Positions 1-8,265 of a DNA stretch of 64,000 nucleotides are shown piece after piece. Under the pieces are notes generated by a model. It saw only the letters and a list, made by a program, of their open reading frames with translations, was not told the DNA's origin and did not search any database. How positions within the stretch are numbered: position 1 is the stretch's first letter; each line of letters starts with the position of its first letter. Source of the stretch: Neisseria elongata subsp. elongata (GTDB taxonomy: Bacteria; Pseudomonadota; Gammaproteobacteria; Burkholderiales; Neisseriaceae); the NCBI RefSeq assembly GCF_900113545.1, contig NZ_FOPS01000001.1, forward strand, positions 347,739 to 411,738, written 5' to 3'. The position numbers were made by a program, and so were the translations under genes.

Positions 1-1286
1 TTAAAAACGTTGAAGTGGATATGTCGCAAGCGAATCAAACCCATGCTGGACGCATTGCGGCGTTTCAAAATGAATTTCCCACGCGTTCAGACGGCATCTT
101 GAATTTGCGCGATTTGGAACAGGGTTTGGAGAATTTAAAGCGTATTCCAACAGTGGAAGCAGATATTCAAATTGTGCCTGTGGAGGGGGTACCCAATCAA
201 AGTACGGTACTGGTGAAATGGCAGCAAAGATTGGTGCCTTATCGTTTGAGTGTGGGGATGGATGATTCGGGTACAAAGGCAACAGGTAAATATCAAGGCA
301 ATGTTACTTTCTCGGCGGATAATCCATTGGGATTAAGCGATTTGTTTTATGTGAACTATGGACGTTCCATTGGTAATGTTCCCGATGAAACAGACAGTTC
401 AGGCAGCCTGAAAAAAGGTGGTACACACAATTATGCGCTGCATTACTCTGTGTCGTTTGGCAAATGGACATGGGTATTCAATCACAGCGGCTACCGCTAT
501 CATCAAGCCGTAGCAGGATTAAGTGCAGCGTATGATTACAACGGTAAAAGTTACAACACCGATTTGGGTTTCAACCGCCTAATCTACCGCGATGCCAAAC
601 GCAAAACACATGTTGGTGCGAAATTATGGACACGCGAAACACAAAGCTATATTGACGATGCGGAGATTACGGTGCAACGCCGTAGAACGGCAGGTTGGTT
701 AGCCGAGTTAAGCCATAAAGAATACATTGGCAACAGTACGGCTCAATTTAAGATTGCTTATAAACGTGGGACGGGTATGAGTGATGCTTTGCGTGCTCCC
801 GAAGAAGCAGTTGGTGAAGGCACTTCGCGTATGAAGATTTGGACAGCCAATGCGGATGTGAATATCCCATTTCAAATCGGCAAACAATCTTTTGCTTATG
901 ACACCACGATTCAAGCACAATGGAATAAAACGCCGTTAACGCCGCAAGATAAAATCGCCATTGGCGGACGCCACACCGTGCGCGGTTTTGATGGCGAAAT
1001 GAGCTTGGCTGCGGAACGCGGCTGGTATTGGCGCAATGATTTGAGCTGGCAGTTTAAACAAGGACATCAACTGTATTTAGGTGCAGATGTGGGACATGTT
1101 TCGGGACAATCGGCAAAATGGTTGTTGGGACAAACTTTGGCCGGTGCAACGGTTGGTGTGCGTGGGCAAATGAGAGCAGGTGGGAATTTGCACTATGATT
1201 TGTTTGCCAGTCGTGCGGTGGAAAAACCTAAGTATTTTCAGACGAAGAAATGGGTAACAGGGTTTCAGGTGGGGTATTCGTTTTGA
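1..1286 (+). CDS. tpsB: TpsB/FhaC-family two-partner secretion transporter, 3' part
   Basis: The reading frame is open from the left edge, so the signal peptide and first POTRA domain lie outside the window. TpsB proteins are Omp85-superfamily outer-membrane barrels that export a partner TpsA exoprotein. Visible are the end of a POTRA-like region (around RSDGILNLRDLEQGLENL, with a conserved acidic/Leu pattern), a long stretch of alternating barrel strands, the lid-loop signature GGRHTVRGFDGE (bases about 962-1000), and a C-terminal strand ending in the terminal Phe typical of outer-membrane barrels (GYSF). No tpsA is visible; it may lie to the left. Base composition is more AT-rich than the core genes. 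The only uptake-like sequence in the gene is AGGCAGCCTGAA at 401-412, which is not the local type. Family assignment is firm; the exact substrate is unknown. Confidence 0.9.
   Translation, partial: KNVEVDMSQANQTHAGRIAAFQNEFPTRSDGILNLRDLEQGLENLKRIPTVEADIQIVPVEGVPNQSTVLVKWQQRLVPYRLSVGMDDSGTKATGKYQGNVTFSADNPLGLSDLFYVNYGRSIGNVPDETDSSGSLKKGGTHNYALHYSVSFGKWTWVFNHSGYRYHQAVAGLSAAYDYNGKSYNTDLGFNRLIYRDAKRKTHVGAKLWTRETQSYIDDAEITVQRRRTAGWLAELSHKEYIGNSTAQFKIAYKRGTGMSDALRAPEEAVGEGTSRMKIWTANADVNIPFQIGKQSFAYDTTIQAQWNKTPLTPQDKIAIGGRHTVRGFDGEMSLAAERGWYWRNDLSWQFKQGHQLYLGADVGHVSGQSAKWLLGQTLAGATVGVRGQMRAGGNLHYDLFASRAVEKPKYFQTKKWVTGFQVGYSF
401..412 (+). other. Kingella-type DNA uptake sequence inside tpsB
   Basis: AGGCAGCCTGAA differs from the local AGGCCGTCTGAA and equals the variant I recall as AG-kingDUS from published DUS-dialect work on Neisseriaceae. 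It lies within the coding frame (SGSLKK). A single 12-mer could occur by chance, but the surrounding 5.8 kb contain no local-type DUS. Confidence 0.55.
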
Positions 1287-1304
1287 TGAGTGTGCATTAA
1301 AGAT

Positions 1305-1343
1305 AAACCAAAGCTACTGGTTTTGTGCCAGTAGCTTTGGTTT
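1305..1343. terminator. Bidirectional terminator between tpsB and the integrase
   Basis: A perfect 16-bp stem (AAACCAAAGCTACTGG and its complement) with a 7-base loop, bounded by A-rich and T-rich tracts, lies between two convergent genes. It would end transcription from both sides. Confidence 0.85.
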
Positions 1344-1350
1344 TGATGTT

Positions 1351-2580
1351 TTATGTTTTTTCAGGTTGCTGTATTTCGCCCATAACAAAATCCGCCCATG
1401 CTTGCATCATTGGTCTACGTTGCTCCAACAAATCCGTACGATGATAAGCTGCTTCAACTTGATTGGCGACAGTATGAGCCAAAGCACGTTCAGCCAAATC
1501 TCGTGCATAACCTTGTTCGCTACACCAATCACGAAAGCTGGAACGAAAACCGTGTGCAGTAGCTACTCTGTTGGGTGTGTCGCTAGGGGCGTTGTGCTTG
1601 CGCAGAAACATTGTCATAACAGTATCAGATAGAATTGTTTGCTTTCTTGGTGATGGAAATACCAATGTATCATGAAGCCCACGAATGGAATTTAATAATT
1701 CTATCGCGTGAGTGCATAATGGAACGCGATGAATTATATTGGTTTTCATGCGGTCAGCAGGAATAGTCCAAACATTATTTTGCCAATCTATTTCCGACCA
1801 TTGCATACCACGCGCTTCACCTGAACGGCAAGCAGTTAATATAATAAATAGTATAATTGCCCTACTTGTATCATAATGGTTCTTATTACTAATATTATTA
1901 TTAATAAATTTAGGTATCTCTTTCCATGGCATTGCTGGTAAATGCTGCACGCGAATAATTTTACTAGGTAGAGGCGGTAATAATTTATCAACAATATCAA
2001 CTGGATTGGATTGAGTAAAACCATGCGCCCAACTCCATGCCATAACAGCATGAATTCTCTGCTTAATTCTACTTGCTGTTTCATATTTTTCTAGCCAAAT
2101 AGGTTTTAAAATATTTGCAATATCAATAGGTTGAATATCAGAAACCTTAATTTTCCCAATAACATCAAAAATATATCGATGCAAGGAGGATAGCCACTCA
2201 TCTTGATGACGCTTATTCTTCCAGCTTGGTAGCAAACTGGTGTGAACAGCCAATGCTGCTTGCTGGAATGTAGGAATATTGTTTTTAAGCTGATTTTCAG
2301 TATTTCGCTTTGCTCTTTCTTCTAATGGATCTAAACCTTGCTTAACTAAATCGCGCATTGCTTGCGCCAATTTTCCTGCTTCTGCAATACTAATTTCAGG
2401 ATATGTACCCATACCAGCATTTCTACGTTTCTTGGTAACAGGGCTTACATAGCGATAAACCCATTTACCACGACCTTTTGTAGAACTGGGATGTAAAGTT
2501 AATCCTGCGACCCCGCCGTGGGAAATGGCTGGCGAATCAGGGCGAAGATTTCTAGCTTTGGTATCTGTCAGGATTGCCAT
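1351..2580 (-). CDS. P4-type tyrosine recombinase (integrase)
   Basis: Site-specific recombinase of the island/prophage integrase family. The N-terminus (residues 1-90) matches the DUF4102 arm-binding domain (TDTKARNLRP, LTLHPSSTKGRGKWVYRY, MGTYPEISIAEA). A core-binding domain follows (about 105-190), then the catalytic domain with Arg252 (ACRSGEARG), His343/Arg346 (HGFRSSFRDW), His369 (ALAHT) and the nucleophile Tyr379 (AAYHRTD). All catalytic residues are present and the 409-residue length is normal, so it may be active. It runs convergent to tpsB. The 180 bases upstream of its start are very AT-rich. Codon use is AT-rich relative to core genes, consistent with transfer. Its own attachment site is not identified; a copy of the ssrA 3' end lies at 2760. 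Confidence 0.92.
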   Translation of the reverse strand: MAILTDTKARNLRPDSPAISHGGVAGLTLHPSSTKGRGKWVYRYVSPVTKKRRNAGMGTYPEISIAEAGKLAQAMRDLVKQGLDPLEERAKRNTENQLKNNIPTFQQAALAVHTSLLPSWKNKRHQDEWLSSLHRYIFDVIGKIKVSDIQPIDIANILKPIWLEKYETASRIKQRIHAVMAWSWAHGFTQSNPVDIVDKLLPPLPSKIIRVQHLPAMPWKEIPKFINNNISNKNHYDTSRAIILFIILTACRSGEARGMQWSEIDWQNNVWTIPADRMKTNIIHRVPLCTHAIELLNSIRGLHDTLVFPSPRKQTILSDTVMTMFLRKHNAPSDTPNRVATAHGFRSSFRDWCSEQGYARDLAERALAHTVANQVEAAYHRTDLLEQRRPMMQAWADFVMGEIQQPEKT

Positions 2581-3944
2581 GAGTATTTCCGTTTGTGTTA
2601 ATATTGGTATGCCATTAAGTATGCCATTTATTTGAGGATTTGTTTAGATAGAATTAGAAAATATCAGATAGTAATTAATTTAATATTTTGATTTTAAATA
2701 ATTAAATTATTTAAATAAAATAAAATTAGATTCCTTTGGGTATTATTTTAGTAGACCCTGCCTCCACCAAGATATCCGATAAGTATCCTATACTTATCTT
2801 CATTTCTGTGTTTTTTGGCACACTATTGGCACATTTTCCATCAAAAAGCTACTCGATTTTAGACTTTTCACGCTGCTTGTCAGCCAAGTCAATCCAGCGG
2901 GAATAGTTTTCAAATTGAATAAAAACAAATGCTGCGGGTAATGAAAACAGTATCAACACCGGAACCATCTGCAACGGAAGCATCTACAACGGACCTAGGT
3001 ACTCTCCGGTCACTAGGGAAGATAGCTGCTGGTCGTTGGTATGCATCATCACCTCTTGCTTAGGTTTTATCTTTCAGTGAGTGATAAGAACTAGATCCTT
3101 GCAACCATCCCTGCTTCCAAGCAAGGCTATCTGCCTTGTCAGACAACCTTGCTTTCTACCTCAATACCGCTTTTGATTGCCGATTTGGTCTCGGTAATCT
3201 GCCCTTTGCCCGTAGGTATGACTTTCTGCATCGGTGCGGATATGCTGTGAGTGAGCTTAAAGTGACTTTAACCCGGCATGCATCCCAGTCGTTGCCGGTG
3301 GTGGTACAGATACCGTTTGCACCGATGTGCGGACCTGATTTTGTCAGCCGCTGATGGACCAGGTCCGGATAACGCCAGCGATACCTACATCGGCATACGG
3401 GATATTGGAATCTTGTCCGCTCAATCGGTGCTTGATTAGGCTCAACAGATGGGGAAGTGTGCCTGACCAGGTTCTCCAGTTAGTGAATTTTGCCAAGGTC
3501 TCGGGCAGAAACCACTTCAAAAATATCAATCCATTGATATTTAATATTATTTCTACTTTATATTAAAAACCATACTATGCTCAGCATTAACAAGACCTTG
3601 TTCCATTACATGAATACACTTGTGGCCATCGTACTTTTATAGAGATAACCAGCTCCACCCAACCAAAGTGACCTGTTATTCACTCAGTGAACAAAGGCTT
3701 TTCTACGTTTCAAACCGCCATATGGTCTGCCGATATTCATCCTCCTTTGAGAATGGGCTGAAAAAAATTTTAGGGCTTTTTACTGCTAAGATGGTTGGTA
3801 CCGATATAGGCAATAGATACGTACCTGACATTGTTGCTTATCCCACCGGTAAATTACCCGCCACAACGCAGTTTGGAACACAATCTTTCGTGGACAATGG
3901 ATTAACTAAGCCACTTAAAGGCGAACTTTAAATTTGGAGAAAAA
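2581..3944. other. Gene-poor, decayed accessory region
   Basis: No convincing intact gene is visible. The first 180 bases are extremely AT-rich. Positions 2760-2913 are an inverted copy of the tail of the integrase at 4209. From about 3540 down to 2940 the minus strand gives short frames broken by stops, for example one starting MQKVIPTGKG near 3235 and one around IPYADVGIAG near 3410, which suggests a decayed gene. A small palindrome (AATATCAAT / ATTGATATT) lies near 3524-3543. A 103-codon plus-strand frame at 3620-3931 has no recognisable domain and no clear ribosome-binding site, so I do not call it. There are no local-type DUS. Confidence 0.6.
2760..2913 (-). repeat. Inverted copy of the integrase tail and ssrA att core
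   Basis: These 154 bases match the reverse complement of 5248-5401 with about 9 differences (roughly 94% identity). The copy covers the last part of the second integrase (from just after the catalytic Tyr region) and ends on GCCTCCACCA, the 3' end of tmRNA. Similarity stops abruptly at 2760 and just after 2913. The copy cannot encode a working protein. Confidence 0.9.
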
Positions 3945-4028
3945 ATGCAAACAGAAAGACGACTCAGGTTGCCTGATGTCCGCCACATGGTTGGCTACGG
4001 TACTACGACCACTTACTGCAAGTCCTAA
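3945..4028 (+). pseudogene. Truncated AlpA-like phage regulator
   Basis: A 27-codon frame starts at an ATG 6 bases after a good GGAG ribosome-binding site (TTGGAGAAAAA). It encodes MQTERRLRLPDVRHMVGYG followed by a TTTTYCKS tail and a stop. This resembles the first helix-turn-helix segment of AlpA-family regulators (a pattern like RLLRLPDVxxxVGLGRSTIYR), which control excision genes in P4-like elements. The frame stops where the recognition helix should end, so the product is probably a remnant. It lies just upstream of the excisionase. It is too short for certainty. Confidence 0.5.
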
Positions 4029-4050
4029 TTACTCATATGGAGGATTGAAT

Positions 4051-4239
4051 ATGTTGAACCAAATTCAGTTAAAACGTTACGCCGAGTTGTCAGGCTATAC
4101 AGAAAAGGCTTTAAGGGACAAAATTAGCACCGGCGTTTGGGTAGAGGGACTCCACTACTACCGTGCACCTGACCGCCACATCTTAATCAACGTAAAAGAG
4201 GTAGAAAAATGGCAACGAAACGAATGCCAACCGGCTTAG
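4051..4239 (+). CDS. xis: Excisionase (Xis-like recombination directionality factor)
   Basis: A 62-residue basic winged-helix protein. The start ATG at 4051 is preceded by a TATGGAGG ribosome-binding site at 7-base spacing; the upstream in-frame extension lacks one. The sequence has the phage-excisionase pattern: a helix near AELSGYTEKALRDKI, a G-W turn (TGVWVEGLHYYRAPD), then ILINVKEVEKW. Such proteins bend att DNA and bias the integrase toward excision. It overlaps the start of the downstream integrase by 31 bases in another frame, indicating co-expression. Confidence 0.8.
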   Translation: MLNQIQLKRYAELSGYTEKALRDKISTGVWVEGLHYYRAPDRHILINVKEVEKWQRNECQPA

Positions 4240-5456
4240 TTATTCGCGACCGTAGTATCAAAATATGGTTCATGTATCGGGGTAAACGATGTTGGGAAAG
4301 CCTGCCGCTCAAGCCCACCACCGCCAACATCCGACACGCCACCAAACTCCGGGAAGAAATATGTACCCGAATCGCCATCGGCGTATTCGATTATGCCGAA
4401 TTCTTCCCCGACTCCAAACGGGCGGAAGAAACGGAACGCAGCCCCACCTTCCGTGAGATGGCCGAAGCCTGGCTGTCCACCGTTAACCAGCTATCCCACT
4501 CCACCCTATCCCGCTATCGCGGCATGCTCAACAGCCACGTTCTGCCCAAAATTGGCGACATACCGATAGACCGTATCCAGTACAGTACCCTAGCCGGGCT
4601 GCTGGCTACCTTAGACTGTAGCGCAAAAACTCGCAACAACATCGCCACCGTTATTCGGCAGCCGTTTGTTCTTGCGCTCCGCGACGGTAGGATAAAAGAC
4701 AATCCCGCCCAGCATCTGGCTAACGCCAAAGTGCAGAAAGAGCCGCCTGATCCGTTCACGCTCGAAGAGGCCGAAGCCATCCTAGGCTACCTGAAAAATG
4801 AACCTGTGTTTCACAATTACTTCGAGCTGGCCTTTTTTAGCGGTATGCGTACCAGCGAGCTTATCGCTCTCACTTGGCAGGACATCGACTTCCAAAGGCA
4901 GTGCGCGCGCGTGAACAAAGCATCCGTGGCTGGCAAGCTGAAAAGCACCAAAACCCACAGCTATCGAGACATCGAGCTCAATAGCTGCGCCTTGGAAGCT
5001 TTACGTAGGCAATGGCAAAGAACAGGACTAGCAAGCGGATACGTTTTCATCAATCCGAAAACCGGCAGCCCGTTTGAGAACGACAAAGTGCCGTGGAGAC
5101 CGTGGCAGCACGCCATAAAAATAGCGGGGGTAAGGTACAGGAAACCCTACAACACCCGCCATACATTTGCCACACTCAACCTCATGGCCGGAGCCAACCC
5201 CATGTGGGTAGCCCGTCAGATGGGACACAGCACCATGAAAATGCTACTTGAAAACTATTCCCGCTGGATTGACTTGGCCGACAAGCAGCGTGAAAAGTCC
5301 AAAATTGAGCAGCTTCTTAGTGGAAAATGTGCCAATAGTGTGCCAAAAAACACAGAAATGGAGATAAGTACAGGATACTTATCGGATATCTTGGTGGAGG
5401 CGGGGGGAATTGAACCCCCGTCCGAAAGTCCTCTACAAAGCGTTCTACATACTTAG
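4209..5456 (+). CDS. int: Tyrosine recombinase integrase overlapping the ssrA 3' end
   Basis: A 415-residue phage-type integrase. Residues 1-70 match the DUF3596 arm-binding domain (TGLVIRDRSIKIWFMYRGKR). A SAM-like core-binding domain follows (about 78-170), then the catalytic domain with Arg214 (SGMRTSEL), a Lys near 247, Arg317 (YNTRHTF; the usual first His is Tyr, as is common in this subfamily), His340 (MGHST) and nucleophile Tyr350 (LLENYSRW). The last 20 or so codons (from LVEAGGIEPPSE) are read from the complementary strand of the tmRNA gene, so the C-terminus is supplied by the attachment site. This fits an element integrated in the 3' end of ssrA. It is co-expressed with the overlapping excisionase. 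Confidence 0.92.
   Translation: MATKRMPTGLVIRDRSIKIWFMYRGKRCWESLPLKPTTANIRHATKLREEICTRIAIGVFDYAEFFPDSKRAEETERSPTFREMAEAWLSTVNQLSHSTLSRYRGMLNSHVLPKIGDIPIDRIQYSTLAGLLATLDCSAKTRNNIATVIRQPFVLALRDGRIKDNPAQHLANAKVQKEPPDPFTLEEAEAILGYLKNEPVFHNYFELAFFSGMRTSELIALTWQDIDFQRQCARVNKASVAGKLKSTKTHSYRDIELNSCALEALRRQWQRTGLASGYVFINPKTGSPFENDKVPWRPWQHAIKIAGVRYRKPYNTRHTFATLNLMAGANPMWVARQMGHSTMKMLLENYSRWIDLADKQREKSKIEQLLSGKCANSVPKNTEMEISTGYLSDILVEAGGIEPPSESPLQSVLHT
5248..5401 (+). repeat. Parent copy of the int-tail/att inverted repeat
   Basis: Partner of 2760-2913 in opposite orientation. It spans the end of the catalytic core of int and the first ten bases of the ssrA 3' end (TGGTGGAGGC on this strand). The att core within it is 5392-5401. 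Confidence 0.9.
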
Positions 5457-5754
5457 TCGTGTCTATTTAAAATCTCGTTCCTATCATGCCGACCGACAGG
5501 CCATCCAGAAACCAGTTACCTTAAATCTTATTCCCTACCAAGTAACCCGATAGGAAACCAGTCAATGTAAAATGACGTTGCGGTAGCGTGCGCTACACAG
5601 CCCATTGACCAACTGCTGCAACGGCAGGCCTTAAGCGGCCAGTGCGTAAGTTTCGTCGTTTGCGACTATTTAGATTCAGTGTTTTACGGGAAATCTGAGA
5701 CCCCGGTATGCCCGCATCTGCTTCGCAACCCCCGTCGAAACCAAGATCGCCCCC
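5392..5754 (-). ncRNA. ssrA: tmRNA (transfer-messenger RNA)
   Basis: tmRNA rescues stalled ribosomes by adding a degradation tag. The 3' end on the minus strand is the acceptor arm ending in CCGCCTCCACCA with encoded CCA (5392-5394), preceded by the T arm (GGGGGTTCAATTCCCCC). The 5' end is GGGGCGATCTTGGTTTCGAC, starting at 5754. The tag frame at 5631-5663 encodes ANDETYALAA followed by a stop, the tag known from Neisseria. Length is 363 bases. A TATAAT box on the minus strand (5771-5776) may start a slightly longer precursor. The 3' end serves as attachment site for the element to its left. Confidence 0.97.
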
Positions 5755-5869
5755 AGATAAAGAGAGACGGATTATAGTGGAATTTTTAAGAATCTGCCAC
5801 CTCTGCCGCAACAAGCTGGATTTACGCTGAAACCTTATCCAACTCGAAATATAAAACCGTCTTGAAAGA

Positions 5870-5897
5870 AGGCCGTCTGAAACTTTTCAGACGGCCT
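5870..5897. terminator. DUS-pair terminator after pnp
   Basis: Inverted copies of AGGCCGTCTGAA separated by four bases form a 12-bp stem just downstream of the pnp stop. Confidence 0.8.
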
Positions 5898-5905
5898 CTA
5901 CTACT

Positions 5906-8011
5906 TTACTCTGCTGCCGGTTTGTCCAACAGGGCTTTCATCGACAAACGAACCCGACCGCGGTCGTCCACCGCCAAAGCTTTCACATTAACCGTTTGGC
6001 CGACCTGCAAATAATCGCCGACGTTTTTCACACGTTCATGAGCGATTTCGCTAATGTGTACCAAACCGTCTTTGCCCGGCATCACTGTTACGATTGCACC
6101 GACATTATTGTCGAGGATTTTCACCACAGTACCTTCGTATACCTTGCCCACTTCCACTTCGGCGGTAATTTCTTCGATGCGTTTTCTCGCTGCTTCGCCC
6201 GCTTCAGATGTAGTGGCGGCAATTGTTACTGTGCCGTCGTCTTCGATATTGATTTCGGTACCGGTCTCGGCAGTAATGGCGCGGATGGTTTCGCCGCCTT
6301 TACCAATGACTTCGCGAATTTTATCGGGGTTGATTTTCATGGTGTAAAGGCGCGGGGCATGCTGCGACAATTCCTGCGGGCCATCAACGGCTTCTTTCAT
6401 CTGCGCCAGGATGTGCAGGCGGGCTTCTTTAGCCTGCTCCAACGCAATCTGCATGATTTCTTTGGTGATGCCTTGGATTTTGATGTCCATTTGCAGAGCG
6501 GTAACGCCTTCGGTCGTACCGGCAACTTTGAAGTCCATATCACCCAAGTGGTCTTCATCGCCCAGAATATCGGTTAAGACGGCAAACTTGTTGTTTTCCA
6601 AAATCAAGCCCATCGCGATACCTGCCACGTGTGCTTTCAGCGGCACACCGGCAGACAGCAGGCTCAAGCAGCCGCCGCAGACGGAGGCCATAGAAGAAGA
6701 ACCGTTGGATTCGGTAATTTCGGATACGACACGTATGGTGTAGCTGAAATCTTCCGGTTCGGGCAAGACGGCAATCAATGCGCGTTTCGCCAGGCGGCCG
6801 TGGCCGATTTCGCGGCGTTTGGGCGCACCCATGCGGCCGACTTCGCCGGTGGAATACGGCGGGAAGTTGTAATGCAGCATGAAGCGGTCGGTGTATTCGC
6901 CGGAGAGTGCGTCAATGATTTGCTCGTCGCGCGAAGTACCCAAAGTGGCTACGGCCAGGGCTTGGGTTTCACCGCGCGTAAACAGTGCGGAACCGTGGGT
7001 GCGCGGCAGCACGCCGGTTTGAATATTGATCGGGCGGACAGTGCGGGTATCGCGGCCGTCGATGCGCGGTTGTCCGTCAAGAATCTGACCGCGGACCACA
7101 TCGGCTTCCAGGTGTTTGAAGATGCCTTTGATTTCGTTGGCCGCCAACGTATCGGTGTCTTCGTTGATCAGCGCAGCCTCAACGGCCGACCATGCTTCGG
7201 CGATTTTCGCACTGCGTGCCTGTTTGGATCGGATTTTGAAGGCTTCCGCAATGGTTGCGCCTGCGATTTCACGCACTTTGGCCACCAATTCTTCATTGGT
7301 TTCGGGTGCTTTCCAATCCCACACTTCGGGATTGACTTCGTCGGCCAATTCGTTGATGGCGGCAATGACGGCCTGCATTTGCTCATGGCCGTACACCACT
7401 GCGCCGAGCATCACGTCTTCAGGCAGGATTTGCGCTTCAGATTCCACCATCAGTACGGCTTTTGCCGTACCGGCCACCACCAAATCCAACTGGGATTTTT
7501 CCAGCTCGGACTTGGTCGGGTTCAACAGATATGCGCCGTCTGCATAACCGACGCGTGTCGCACCGATGGGGCCGGCAAACGGTACGCCGCTCAATACCAA
7601 TGCGGCGGACGCGCCGATCATGGCGGGGATGTCGGAATCGATTTCGGGATCAAGCGAAACCACCATGGCTACGATTTGGATGTCGTGATAGAAGCCTTCG
7701 GGGAACAACGGACGGATGGGGCGGTCGATCAGGCGGCTGGTCAGGATTTCTTTCTCGCTCTGTTTGCCTTCGCGCTTGAAAAAACCGCCGGGGATTTTAC
7801 CTGCGGCATAGGTGCGCTCGAGATAATCGACGGTCAGCGGGAAGAAGTCCTGCCCTGCTTTTACTTCTTTGTTGGCGGTAACGGCCACCAAGACGACGGT
7901 GTCGCCCATGGATACTTTAACCGCTGCCGCGGCTTGGCGGGCGATTTCGCCTGTTTCCAGCGTAACGGTATGTTTGCCGTATTGGAAGGTTTTGATATGT
8001 TTGTCGAACAT
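5906..8011 (-). CDS. pnp: Polyribonucleotide nucleotidyltransferase (PNPase)
   Basis: PNPase is a 3'-to-5' phosphorolytic exoribonuclease of the RNA degradosome that also adds nucleotides in reverse. The start [12 protein letters not shown] is chosen because an AAAGGA site lies about 7 bases upstream; a 17-codon extension upstream lacks one. The 701-residue protein has two RNase PH domains (about 10-220 and 320-540; RSDR-like patterns such as [23 protein letters not shown]), a KH domain (about 553-615, [15 protein letters not shown]) and an S1 domain (about 620-690, [20 protein letters not shown]). Length and order are normal. It appears monocistronic, ended by the DUS pair at 5870. Confidence 0.98.
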   Translation of the reverse strand: MFDKHIKTFQYGKHTVTLETGEIARQAAAAVKVSMGDTVVLVAVTANKEVKAGQDFFPLTVDYLERTYAAGKIPGGFFKREGKQSEKEILTSRLIDRPIRPLFPEGFYHDIQIVAMVVSLDPEIDSDIPAMIGASAALVLSGVPFAGPIGATRVGYADGAYLLNPTKSELEKSQLDLVVAGTAKAVLMVESEAQILPEDVMLGAVVYGHEQMQAVIAAINELADEVNPEVWDWKAPETNEELVAKVREIAGATIAEAFKIRSKQARSAKIAEAWSAVEAALINEDTDTLAANEIKGIFKHLEADVVRGQILDGQPRIDGRDTRTVRPINIQTGVLPRTHGSALFTRGETQALAVATLGTSRDEQIIDALSGEYTDRFMLHYNFPPYSTGEVGRMGAPKRREIGHGRLAKRALIAVLPEPEDFSYTIRVVSEITESNGSSSMASVCGGCLSLLSAGVPLKAHVAGIAMGLILENNKFAVLTDILGDEDHLGDMDFKVAGTTEGVTALQMDIKIQGITKEIMQIALEQAKEARLHILAQMKEAVDGPQELSQHAPRLYTMKINPDKIREVIGKGGETIRAITAETGTEINIEDDGTVTIAATTSEAGEAARKRIEEITAEVEVGKVYEGTVVKILDNNVGAIVTVMPGKDGLVHISEIAHERVKNVGDYLQVGQTVNVKALAVDDRGRVRLSMKALLDKPAAE

Positions 8012-8217
8012 GTAAAGTCCTTTCGGTTTAAGCCGCAAAGCTAAAACACTAACACTGCACACTCGGCCGGACGGTAATGCGCAGTGTTAGGGTTTCAGAC
8101 TATGCGGCGGTTGGAAATAATGCGGCAGTTGCTGACTGGTTTTCAGACGGCCTTTTTGAAGAATGAAAGGCCGTCTGAAAACCGGCGGATTATGCCATAA
8201 AAGGCTGTTCAAGCGTA

Positions 8218-8253
8218 AGGCCGTCTGAAACTTTAACGGTTTTCAGACGGCCT
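8218..8253. terminator. DUS-pair terminator after misS
   Basis: Inverted AGGCCGTCTGAA copies with a 12-base loop lie just beyond the misS stop. A second, outward-facing pair lies at about 8142-8179 in the 250-base pnp/misS gap. Confidence 0.75.
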
Positions 8254-8265
8254 GCCGTTCATATG

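Noticed and set aside
3620..3931. 103-codon frame in the decayed island
   Set aside because: No ribosome-binding site, no recognisable domain, and the region shows other broken frames.
5870..5897. Frequent DUS palindromes as mobile repeats
   Set aside because: They are uptake sequences and terminators found across the family, not transposable units.
6629..8044. Long plus-strand frame of 471 codons opposite pnp
   Set aside because: It is the antisense shadow of pnp: composition is Phe/Gly/Asp-rich, with no ribosome-binding site or family pattern.
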